Under the pieces are notes generated by a model, which did no database searches, was not told the DNA's origin, and saw nothing but the letters and a program-made list of their open reading frames with translations. The position numbers and the translations under genes are program-made. From positions 1 to 11,562 of the forward strand of contig DAIPXZ010000028.1 of NCBI GenBank assembly GCA_036782995.1: 11,562 nt of DNA, given 5' to 3'. Positions 1 to 5,082 of the stretch are shown one piece after another. The stretch comes from DAIPXZ01 sp036782995. GTDB lineage: Bacteria > Bacillota > Clostridia > Saccharofermentanales > Saccharofermentanaceae. Positions within the stretch are counted from its first letter, which is position 1. Every line of letters starts with the position of its first letter.

Positions 1-545
1 CGGATAAGGAAAACGCCGGTGCTGCGCTTGTGGACGCTTTCAAGGAAGTGAAAGGACTTGAGCCTGTACCTGTCGGCAGCTATCGCGGTTTTGCTATGTC
101 GTTGACGCTTGAAGATTTCGGCAGAGATTATGTTCTCACGCTCAAGGGTGAAATGACCCATCGTGTCTCACTCGGTAAAGACCCTCGCGGAAATCTGACA
201 CGAATCGACAATGCCTTAAACGGTATGACGGAGCGTTTGCAAAATGTGCGTGACCGTTTGGAGAACCTGTATGCACAGGTGGAAACCGCCAAGGGCGAGT
301 TGGGTAAGCCGTTCCCGCAGGATGAAGAACTGAAGATAAAATCCACTCGTTTGGCAGAGTTGAATGCGGAGCTCAATATCGACGACAGAACGCCGTTGGA
401 GCGCATGGCGCAGGATACTGAAATTGCGAAATCGACTCCGCATGTGGGGCAGTTATCCCGTCCGTCCGTACTTGAAAAGCTGAAAAATCCTGTTTCTGCG
501 TCTCAACAGCAAAAGAAAAAATCTCATGAATTGGAGGTCAGATGA
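1..545 (+). CDS. C-terminal end of ICE SNF2-type helicase / DNA methylase protein (5' partial)
   Basis: This is the last ~181 residues of a protein that begins before the window; the reading frame is open from base 3. The section with 'GSYRGFAMSL', 'TLKGEMTHRVSLG', 'RGNLTRIDNAL' and 'KPFPQDEELKIKSTRLAELNAEL' closely resembles the tail that follows the helicase domain in the very large (over 2000-residue) N6-methylase/SNF2 helicase proteins of clostridial conjugative transposons. No helicase or methylase motif is inside the window, so the assignment rests on the tail alone. A predicted coiled coil lies in the LxxLxAxVExAK region. The last ~35 residues are a basic, low-complexity tail containing 'RPSVLEKLKNP', a motif repeated near the end of the next protein. 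A GGAGG at 533-537, inside this gene, serves the next gene, which overlaps the stop. The role is presumably DNA processing or protection during transfer; this is inferred. Confidence 0.8.
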   Translation, partial: DKENAGAALVDAFKEVKGLEPVPVGSYRGFAMSLTLEDFGRDYVLTLKGEMTHRVSLGKDPRGNLTRIDNALNGMTERLQNVRDRLENLYAQVETAKGELGKPFPQDEELKIKSTRLAELNAELNIDDRTPLERMAQDTEIAKSTPHVGQLSRPSVLEKLKNPVSASQQQKKKSHELEVR

Positions 546-1066
546 TGAAGGAAACCGCAAAACTATATACCCATCCCGCAGCATACGCACGGGAGCATAG
601 CGAGCTTGAGGAATACCGCGCCTCTTTCAAAGCCAATGTCGCTTGTAAGGAAGCAATCGAAGCGGCAATTCACGCCCATTACAGCGATAATAGACTGAAC
701 ACCGATGCCGTATTCAAACAGGTCGTCGATGCTTTCGGAGCAGACCGCGTGGAATATGTATTGGCGGCGACGGTGCGTGAAAAGAATTGGGACGGGCGCA
801 TTTCACGCGAGAACAAAGCGTGGGCGCAGACAGTTCCGGTAATGCAGAACCCCGATGCCTGGGGAACCGACCGAAACTGCTACTTCGTTGTAGACCAAGC
901 GCATACCGGTCTGGTAGACTTGCTTGTAACCCATGTCAGAAAAAATCCTGCGAAGGACATTTCCGAGCCTACAAAGAAAGCCTCTGTTCTTGAAAAGCTG
1001 CAAAAGCCCACCGAGAAAATGAAGCCTCCTGTTAATGATAAAAAGGTTAAAGGGCAGGAACTTTGA
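545..1066 (+). CDS. DUF3849 domain protein of conjugative elements
   Basis: A 173-residue soluble protein. The part from 'YTHPAAYAREHSELEEYRAS' through 'ACKEAIEAAI', 'EYVLAATVREKNWDGRISRENKAWA' and 'GTDRNCYFVVDQAHTGLVD' matches what I recall of DUF3849, a domain found almost only in clostridial conjugative transposons and of unknown function. Two adjacent ATGs exist (542 and 545). The GGAGG at 533-537 is 7 bases before 545 and only 4 before 542, so 545 is preferred, though 542 is possible. Its start overlaps the upstream stop and the next gene begins on its last base, which points to translational coupling in one transcript. The C-terminal ~35 residues are Lys-rich and contain 'ASVLEKLQKP', almost the same motif as in the tail of the protein before it. 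Confidence 0.78.
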   Translation: MKETAKLYTHPAAYAREHSELEEYRASFKANVACKEAIEAAIHAHYSDNRLNTDAVFKQVVDAFGADRVEYVLAATVREKNWDGRISRENKAWAQTVPVMQNPDAWGTDRNCYFVVDQAHTGLVDLLVTHVRKNPAKDISEPTKKASVLEKLQKPTEKMKPPVNDKKVKGQEL

Positions 1067-1404
1067 TGGAGGGGCGCAAGAGAACTGAGCAGATTCTATT
1101 TTGGGTAAACGAAGAGGAACGCGCTCAGATAGAAGAACGAATGGCGCAGCTCGGCACGAGTAACATGAGCGCCTTTCTGCGGAAAATGGCAATCGAAGGG
1201 CTGATAGTAAAGCTGGAGCTGCCTGAGCTGCGGGAGATGGTATCTCTGCTTCGGTATTCCAGTAATAACATCAATCAGATTGCAAAACGACTGAATGAAT
1301 CAGGTCGTGTCTACGACGCGGATATGGAGGACATTCTCCAAAAACAGAGTGAGATATGGAACATGGCAAGCGAGATATTGACCAGGCTTGCCGCCTTACA
1401 GTAA
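1066..1404 (+). CDS. mobC: MobC-like plasmid mobilization relaxosome protein
   Basis: A 112-residue small basic protein. Residues ~7-45 look like a ribbon-helix-helix DNA-binding unit (short strand 'TEQILFWVN', then two helices with 'SNMSAFLRKMAIEG'). Residues ~60-95, with 'SSNNINQIAKRLNESG', carry the signature of the bacterial mobilisation protein family (MobC, PF05713). Such proteins bind the origin of transfer and help the relaxase open and nick it. The ATG at 1066 is chosen because AGGAA at 1055-1059 is well spaced; an in-frame TTG at 1063 is less likely. The TGATG arrangement with the DUF3849 gene indicates coupled translation. The relaxase, its expected partner, is the next gene but one. 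A 119-base gap that follows is a natural place for the DNA site it binds. Confidence 0.88.
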   Translation: MEGRKRTEQILFWVNEEERAQIEERMAQLGTSNMSAFLRKMAIEGLIVKLELPELREMVSLLRYSSNNINQIAKRLNESGRVYDADMEDILQKQSEIWNMASEILTRLAALQ

Positions 1405-1464
1405 ATGACTTTACGCGCCAAGGGTGGAGCTCAGCGGGCAATTCCGCTTTCCTCTGCGACATCC

Positions 1465-1493
1465 TTGCCGCGTTACATATTCGCGTGTAAACT
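1465..1493 (+). promoter_or_regulatory. Weak candidate sigma-A promoter before the CD1845-like gene
   Basis: TTGCCG (1465-1470) and TAAACT (1488-1493) are separated by 17 bases, each matching the consensus at 4 of 6 positions. It would give a leader of about 25 bases before the ATG at 1524 and could supply transcripts for the CD1845-like gene and the relaxase. It overlaps the candidate oriT, so the relaxosome could repress it as in other mobilization systems. Four-of-six matches occur often by chance. Confidence 0.25.
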
Positions 1494-1510
1494 ATGCTCA
1501 GAAACAGAAC

Positions 1511-1516
1511 GGAGGG
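1511..1516 (+). promoter_or_regulatory. Ribosome binding site fixing the start of the CD1845-like gene
   Basis: GGAGGG lies 7 bases before the ATG at 1524. The reading frame is open upstream with another ATG at 1494, but that one has no ribosome binding site, so the shorter protein is the likely product. Confidence 0.75.
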
Positions 1517-1523
1517 AGCTCTC

Positions 1524-1814
1524 ATGAAATTCATTTTGAAGATTTTATTCGCGCCGATTATCGCCGTACTCGCGGTATTTATACGGCTTTGTTCTCTTGC
1601 AATTCGCATATCCGGCATGGCGCTCAGCATCGTGAGTGGTTTGTTCGCCGTTGCGGGAATCGTGTATATGATTACGGAATCCGTTGGTAAAGGTTGTATC
1701 GGTCTGGTCACCGCGTTTCTGCTTTGTCCCTACGGACTGCCCATGCTCGCGGCGTGGCTCTTAGGCTGTTTACAACAGCTCCGGTTTGCGATTCAGGATA
1801 GAATCTACGGTTGA
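1524..1814 (+). CDS. Small CD1845-like ICE membrane protein
   Basis: A 96-residue, very hydrophobic protein with about three predicted membrane segments (residues ~4-20, ~31-50 and ~57-82), a Lys/Arg spacing between them and a short basic tail. I recognise it as resembling the CD1845-family proteins of clostridial conjugative transposons, which recur beside mobilization genes and have no known biochemical role. Its place between mobC and the relaxase gene is typical of those elements. An involvement in the membrane side of transfer is possible but is inference from position only. A 10-bp-stem hairpin follows the gene before the relaxase. Confidence 0.75.
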   Translation: MKFILKILFAPIIAVLAVFIRLCSLAIRISGMALSIVSGLFAVAGIVYMITESVGKGCIGLVTAFLLCPYGLPMLAAWLLGCLQQLRFAIQDRIYG

Positions 1815-1844
1815 GTTTTGCATGACAAGTCAATAAATAATCCG

Positions 1845-1876
1845 AGAGACGAGCGATGTATGAATTGCTCGTCTCT
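1845..1876 (+). terminator. Perfect 10-bp hairpin before the relaxase gene (terminator or attenuator)
   Basis: AGAGACGAGC (1845-1854) and GCTCGTCTCT (1867-1876) pair perfectly around a 12-base loop. The sequence after it is TCATTTTGGG, a poor T-run, so it would be a weak intrinsic terminator. Its base ends only 7 bases before the relaxase ribosome binding site. It may therefore act as an attenuator that keeps relaxase expression below that of the genes before it. Confidence 0.5.
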
Positions 1877-1883
1877 TCATTTT

Positions 1884-1891
1884 GGGAGGTG
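1884..1891 (+). promoter_or_regulatory. Ribosome binding site fixing the relaxase start
   Basis: GGGAGGTG sits 5 bases before the ATG at 1897. In-frame TTG at 1882 falls inside or before this site, so the protein should begin at 1897 with 'MATTRIIPMHINTGKT', which matches the usual N-terminus of these relaxases. Confidence 0.8.
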
Positions 1892-1896
1892 AGCTA

Positions 1897-3303
1897 ATGG
1901 CGACAACACGAATTATCCCCATGCACATTAACACCGGAAAGACACTCGCGCAATGTCTTTCCGACCGCACGGACTACGCAAAAAATCCCGATAAGACAGA
2001 TGACGGCAAGCTCATTTCCTCATATGAATGTGACGCGCTGACTGCCGATGCAGAGTTTTTACTTTCAAAACGACAGTACAGGATTCTAACCGGGCGCGTT
2101 CAGGAAAGTGATGTGATAGCCTATCAAATCCGTCAGTCCTTCAAGCCCGGAGAAGTCACACCGGAAGAAGCAAACCAACTCGGATATGAGTTTGCGAAGC
2201 GGTTTACAAAAGGCAATCACGCCTTTATTGTCTGTACTCATACCGACAAATCACACATTCATAATCACATCATCTGGAACTCGACAACGCTCGACTGTAC
2301 GCGGAAGTTCCGAAACTTCTGGGGCAGTACAGAAGCCGTCCGAAAGCTCAGTGATCTCATCTGTGCAGAACATCGTCTGTCTGTGATTGAGAACCCGCAG
2401 CCGCACGGAAAAAGCTATAACAAGTGGCGCGGCGGTGAATCTAAGTTTTGCAACCGAGACCTGTTGCGCGCAGCGATTGACGCGGCGCTTTCAAAGAAAC
2501 CAAAGGATTTTGAAGCGTTCCTGAAGCTGCTGGAGAGCTCGGGCTACAAGGTCAAACGCGGAAAAAACATCACGTTCGCCCATGAGGGTCAGAAGCAAAA
2601 CATCCGGCTTCGCTCACTCGGTACAGGGTATTCGGAAGAAGAACTGCGCTCGGTTATCGCGGGCTCAAAGACGCACATTCCGAAGAAGAAAAAGAAGTAT
2701 CTCGCCACGCCGAAACCGCGCCTGATCACTTCGATAGAGGAAAGCCTTAATTCTGGAAAGGGCGCGGCTTACGACAACAAAATCAAGGTATCCATGCTCA
2801 AAGAAATGGCACATACTTTTCTGTATCTTGAGGAACAGGACTTTCCCGATTATGAAGCCCTCGCTGCGTCGGTTGATGATTCTAAGGCAAAGTTTTATGT
2901 GCTCTCGGAAAAAATCAAAGCCGCCGAAAAGCGCATGGCTGAGATTGCAGTTTTGAAAACGCACATCATCAACTATTCCAAAACCCGTGACGTTTACACG
3001 GAGTACCGCAAAGCCGGATACTCAAAAAAGTTCCTCGCAGAGCACGAGAGCGACATCATTTTACACAAGGCAGCAAAGAAAGCATTTGACGAGCTGGGGA
3101 TGAAAAAGCTCCCGACAGTTAAGACCTTACAGACCGAATATGCCGCGCTTCTCGCTGAAAAGAAAGCCGCTTATGCCGGCTACAATGCAGCGCAAACGGA
3201 GATGCGTACAATGCTCATCCACAAGGCAAACGCCGAGTATATTTTAAACCTGAACCGCCAGGACGAAGATCGTACAAGGGAGCGTCAGCATGAAGAAAAA
3301 TAA
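1897..3303 (+). CDS. MOBP-type relaxase (relaxase/mobilization nuclease, PF03432)
   Basis: A 468-residue relaxase, the enzyme that nicks one strand at oriT, stays covalently bound to the 5' end and leads it into the recipient. The metal-binding HUH-type motif is intact: 'HTDKSHIHNHII', with His115, Asp117, His120, His122 and His124. The likely catalytic tyrosine is Tyr27 in 'DYAKNPDKT', the position used by related ICE relaxases. 'NRDLLRAAIDAAL' and 'FLKLLESSGYKVKRGKNITF' (about residues 185-225) belong to the region after the catalytic domain in this family. The last ~200 residues are rich in Lys, Ala and Glu and look helical or coiled-coil, with several 'AEKRM/AEKKAAY' stretches. Length is about normal for Tn1549-type relaxases. 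No truncation or frameshift is seen. The partner is the MobC-like protein upstream. Confidence 0.92.
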   Translation: MATTRIIPMHINTGKTLAQCLSDRTDYAKNPDKTDDGKLISSYECDALTADAEFLLSKRQYRILTGRVQESDVIAYQIRQSFKPGEVTPEEANQLGYEFAKRFTKGNHAFIVCTHTDKSHIHNHIIWNSTTLDCTRKFRNFWGSTEAVRKLSDLICAEHRLSVIENPQPHGKSYNKWRGGESKFCNRDLLRAAIDAALSKKPKDFEAFLKLLESSGYKVKRGKNITFAHEGQKQNIRLRSLGTGYSEEELRSVIAGSKTHIPKKKKKYLATPKPRLITSIEESLNSGKGAAYDNKIKVSMLKEMAHTFLYLEEQDFPDYEALAASVDDSKAKFYVLSEKIKAAEKRMAEIAVLKTHIINYSKTRDVYTEYRKAGYSKKFLAEHESDIILHKAAKKAFDELGMKKLPTVKTLQTEYAALLAEKKAAYAGYNAAQTEMRTMLIHKANAEYILNLNRQDEDRTRERQHEEK

Positions 3304-3415
3304 GCGCCGGCACGGTGCGCAGCCGCAGGATTTATCCTGCGTTCAAAAGGGTTTGGGGATGATGCCCCAACAAGCAAACGGGAGGTTTCCGCGACAGCGG
3401 GAATCTCCCGTTTAA
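3290..3415 (+). CDS. Possible 41-residue basic peptide overlapping the relaxase end
   Basis: An ATG at 3290, 7 bases after AAGGGAG (3276-3282), opens a frame of 41 codons ending in TAA at 3413-3415. It overlaps the last 14 bases of the relaxase gene. The product, starting 'MKKNKRRHGAQPQDLS', is very basic and resembles no family I know. The frame runs through three of the inverted repeats of the next region, so it may simply be an open frame across structured DNA. The good ribosome binding site is the only positive evidence. Confidence 0.25.
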   Translation: MKKNKRRHGAQPQDLSCVQKGLGMMPQQANGRFPRQRESPV

Positions 3416-3436
3416 GCCTTCTGTATATAGGAAGGC
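3324..3436. repeat. Row of four inverted repeats, one containing an IncP-like nick motif
   Basis: IR1 is CGCAGGAT (3324-3331) / ATCCTGCG (3334-3341), 8 of 8 with a 2-base spacer. IR2 is TTGGGG (3353-3358) / CCCCAA (3365-3370), 6 of 6. IR3 is AAACGGGAG (3376-3384) / CTCCCGTTT (3405-3413), 9 of 9, with an inner TTCCGC (3387-3392) / GCGGGAA (3397-3403) that extends the stem with one bulged G. IR4 is GCCTTC (3416-3421) / GAAGGC (3431-3436), 6 of 6. TATCCTGC at 3333-3340 equals the IncP oriT nick sequence. IR3 could end relaxase transcripts, though no strong T-run follows. Other possibilities are an oriT part, a single-strand replication or primase start, or a structured RNA. The repeats are plain in the sequence; the function is not. 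Confidence 0.7.
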
Positions 3437-3572
3437 ATTGCTTGCCAACTACTTGGGAACTCAAATCGTCCATGTCTTGTGTCGTTTTCTATCTCGATAG
3501 ATCAAGCAGCTTACAATCTCCAAAATAATTTGCTCATAAAACAGAAATATTTGCGAACTCCAACATGTGCTC

Positions 3573-3601
3573 TTGATTTATTCACTTTTTTGTGATATAA
3601 T
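3573..3601 (+). promoter_or_regulatory. Strong sigma-A promoter of the BREX operon
   Basis: TTGATT (3573-3578) and a perfect TATAAT (3596-3601) are separated by 17 bases, the optimum. Transcription should start near 3608, giving a leader of about 44 bases to the regulator ATG at 3652. No other promoter or terminator as clear as this is visible between it and pglX, and all gene gaps are under 25 bases, so it probably drives the regulator, brxA, brxB, brxC, the DUF262-DUF1524 gene and pglX as one transcript. Confidence 0.85.
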
Positions 3602-3613
3602 GAAAAAGTGAAT
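3580..3613. promoter_or_regulatory. Perfect 11-bp palindrome flanking the -10 box (probable operator)
   Basis: ATTCACTTTTT (3580-3590) and AAAAAGTGAAT (3603-3613) are perfect inverted copies separated by 12 bases that contain the TATAAT. A shorter dyad, TCAC (3582-3585) / GTGA (3592-3595), shares the left arm. A dimeric Cro/C1-type protein bound here would cover the -10 box and transcription start. The gene directly downstream encodes just such a protein, so autorepression is the simplest reading. In RNA the arms would also straddle the start site, so only the DNA form is likely to matter. Confidence 0.7.
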
Positions 3614-3638
3614 TCATGCTTGCAGATTTTGCTGATTT

Positions 3639-3643
3639 GGAGG
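3639..3643 (+). promoter_or_regulatory. Ribosome binding site fixing the regulator start
   Basis: GGAGG ends 8 bases before the ATG at 3652. The frame is open back to an ATG at 3616, but that ATG would lie only ~8 bases into the transcript with no ribosome binding site, so 3652 is preferred. Confidence 0.75.
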
Positions 3644-3651
3644 CCATTACG

Positions 3652-3888
3652 ATGGATGTATGCTACAACAACCTATTCAAAATGCTGATTGATAAAGGAC
3701 TCAGGAAGACTGAGTTTGCCAAGGAGGTCGGCATCAGTGCCAACACTTTGGCAAAGCTTTCCCGTAACGAACTGGTTTCAATGGATGTAATGGTTCGCAT
3801 ATGCAGAAGAATGAACTGCACCTTTGACGATGTTGTGGTGATACTTCCGGAAGCACCTCTCGAAAAGGAGGTTGCCACCAAGAAATGA
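3652..3888 (+). CDS. Small Cro/C1-type (XRE) regulator heading the BREX operon
   Basis: A 78-residue protein made almost entirely of one helix-turn-helix unit. Residues ~5-17 form helix 1, 'KTEFAKEVGIS' (19-29) helix 2, 'NTLAKLSRNE' (31-40) the recognition helix, and 'SMDVMVRICRRMNCTFDDVV' (43-62) the closing helices. It is the compact type often found as an autoregulator. Its gene lies directly downstream of a promoter with a palindrome over the -10 box and overlaps brxA by 4 bases (ATGA), so its level is tied to that of BREX. Many published type 1 BREX loci are controlled by BrxR, a larger winged-helix/WYL protein; this one is unrelated in size and fold. Repression of the operon is inferred, not shown. 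Confidence 0.88.
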   Translation: MDVCYNNLFKMLIDKGLRKTEFAKEVGISANTLAKLSRNELVSMDVMVRICRRMNCTFDDVVVILPEAPLEKEVATKK

Positions 3889-4496
3889 TTATTAAGTCTC
3901 CATACAACGGCTCAGGCTCTCTCACGCGAGAGCAGTTCTTATTCTATGAAATGAGAACAACAGCAAAGCTCAAATCAGAAGGATTGTCGAACAAGGAAAT
4001 TGTGGATAGTATCGTCCGAGACAATCTCTTTCAATACCCGACCGAGAAATCCGTTAAGAGTATTGCGGGCGCTTGTATTGCAAGGCTCGAAGCGATGAAC
4101 GATGAATCTCTTACGCTTGCGATAGCTTCTCAGCCGTCTGAAATCGCAAAGCAGATATGCCTCTACGCCATCATGAAACACCGTAGGCTCGTTTGGGATT
4201 TTATGCTGACTGTCATCGGAGAAAAGTACCGTATAAAGGACAGCTCCTTTGGTAGAATGGACTTGAACGTATTCTTCATGCGTTTACAGGAACAGGATAA
4301 CAACGTGGCGTCCTGGAGTGACGCGACAGTGCAGAAACTCAAACAAGTGCTCACGAGGATTCTGGTTGAGAACGAATATCTCGACAGCACGAAAGCCGAT
4401 CACCTTAACCCGGTGTGGCTTAATCCGATTCTGAAAAACGCAATGCAGGCAAACAACGATGACATTGCTCTGCCGGCGTTCAACTGCTTAATATAG
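3885..4496 (+). CDS. brxA: BrxA, BREX protein (DUF1819 family)
   Basis: A 203-residue protein with the marks of DUF1819: 'LTREQFLFYEMRTTAKLKSEGLSNKEI' near residues 13-39, 'NLFQYPTEKSVKSIAGACIARLEA' at 47-70, and a C-terminal 'LNPVWLNPILKNAM'. BrxA is a small helical DNA-binding protein with a NusB-like fold; its exact role in BREX is unsettled. Length is normal for the family (about 200). The ATG overlaps the TGA of the regulator, and a GGAGG at 3867-3871 is rather far (13 bases), so translation probably depends on ribosomes arriving from the regulator gene. Only 4 bases separate its stop from the alternative GTG start of brxB. First core gene of a type 1 arrangement. Confidence 0.93.
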   Translation: MIIKSPYNGSGSLTREQFLFYEMRTTAKLKSEGLSNKEIVDSIVRDNLFQYPTEKSVKSIAGACIARLEAMNDESLTLAIASQPSEIAKQICLYAIMKHRRLVWDFMLTVIGEKYRIKDSSFGRMDLNVFFMRLQEQDNNVASWSDATVQKLKQVLTRILVENEYLDSTKADHLNPVWLNPILKNAMQANNDDIALPAFNCLI

Positions 4497-4509
4497 AGGG
4501 GTGCCGGAT

Positions 4510-5067
4510 ATGTCAAACTTAAACGAACGACTGGATCATTTGCGTTCCCGAATTCAAGAACCTGCGTTTCTTGAGGGAAGAGGTCTTTCCAACGAGGTGA
4601 ATATTCAAATCTTTTGTTATGACGCAAAGGATGAGATGTCCGTCCAGCATTTTATCAGTCAAATCGTGACAGATCAAAGTCTGTCTTGCCATCTGATTGA
4701 GTGCAACCTCTATAAGACTTTTCTCTCTGCATGTGAGGATATTGATATTCTCGATGCAATACCGGATATGGAAGAATCCGAGGGGAGCATATTCCTTCTT
4801 GAACAGCTCCATTCTACGGTCGGTGAATCGGAGTTCATAGAAAAAATCAAGTATGCGCCTCATCGGATCGGAGATATTCTTTTGCTTACTGGTGTCGGTG
4901 ATGTGTTTCCGTTTATGAGAGTCCACTCTCTTTTGGAAGCACTGCAACCGCATTTTTCAGATGTGCCGATTCTGGTTATGTACCCCGGCGTATTTGATGG
5001 GAACTACTTAAAACTATTCGATAAACTACCGCCGAATCCGTATTATCGCGCATTCAATGTGATGTAA
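4510..5067 (+). CDS. brxB: BrxB, BREX protein (DUF1788 family)
   Basis: A 185-residue protein matching DUF1788: 'GRGLSNEVNIQIFCYDAKDE' at residues 23-42 and, near the C-terminus, 'LLLTGVGDVFPFMRVHSLLEAL' followed by 'PILVMYPGVFDG' and 'LKLF'. The fold resembles a P-loop-like alpha/beta protein without a Walker motif. BrxB is needed for type 1 BREX function and is thought to act with BrxC and PglZ; no enzymatic activity is assigned. The ATG at 4510 is preferred over an in-frame GTG at 4501 because AGAGGGG (4495-4501) is then well spaced. Length is normal and nothing looks damaged. Confidence 0.93.
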   Translation: MSNLNERLDHLRSRIQEPAFLEGRGLSNEVNIQIFCYDAKDEMSVQHFISQIVTDQSLSCHLIECNLYKTFLSACEDIDILDAIPDMEESEGSIFLLEQLHSTVGESEFIEKIKYAPHRIGDILLLTGVGDVFPFMRVHSLLEALQPHFSDVPILVMYPGVFDGNYLKLFDKLPPNPYYRAFNVM

Positions 5068-5082
5068 GGAGGCTACAGTATA

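Larger units (their letters stand above)
1405..1523. other. Candidate origin of transfer (oriT) between mobC and the CD1845-like gene
   Basis: This is the largest non-coding gap inside the mobilization block. It contains a small hairpin, AGCGG at 1433-1437 and CCGCT at 1444-1448 around a 6-base loop. The motif ACATCCTTGCC follows at 1459-1469. MOBP-type oriTs (IncP, IncI) place a hairpin a few bases before a nick sequence of the form YATCCTGY; here the match is CATCCTTGC, with one extra T. An imperfect outer inverted repeat, TTTACGCG at 1410-1417 and CGCGTGTAAA at 1482-1491, frames the region. Position next to mobC and two reading frames from a MOBP relaxase supports the idea. The imperfect nick match and my lack of an alignment keep this a candidate. 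Confidence 0.35.
3304..3651. other. 348-base gap between relaxase and BREX operon: hairpin array, then promoter
   Basis: This is the junction between transfer genes and cargo. The first ~140 bases are GC-rich and packed with inverted repeats. From about 3470 the sequence turns AT-rich, with a short dyad TCTATC-TC-GATAGA near 3488-3501 and no convincing gene on either strand. The last part carries the promoter and palindrome of the BREX regulator. The composition change near 3470 may mark the point where cargo joined the backbone; no duplicated or attachment-like sequence could be seen to prove it. Confidence 0.6.

Noticed and set aside
803..1192. Minus-strand open frame opposite the DUF3849 and mobC genes
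   Set aside because: Both + strand genes are recognised families with linked starts; the antisense product looks like a translation artefact.
1271..1711. Minus-strand open frame of 146 codons across mobC, the gap and the CD1845-like gene
   Set aside because: It runs opposite two recognised genes and resembles no family.
3652..4496. Regulator plus brxA read as a toxin-antitoxin pair
   Set aside because: The size and overlap would suit such a pair, but the second protein has clear DUF1819/BrxA sequence and is followed by brxB and brxC.
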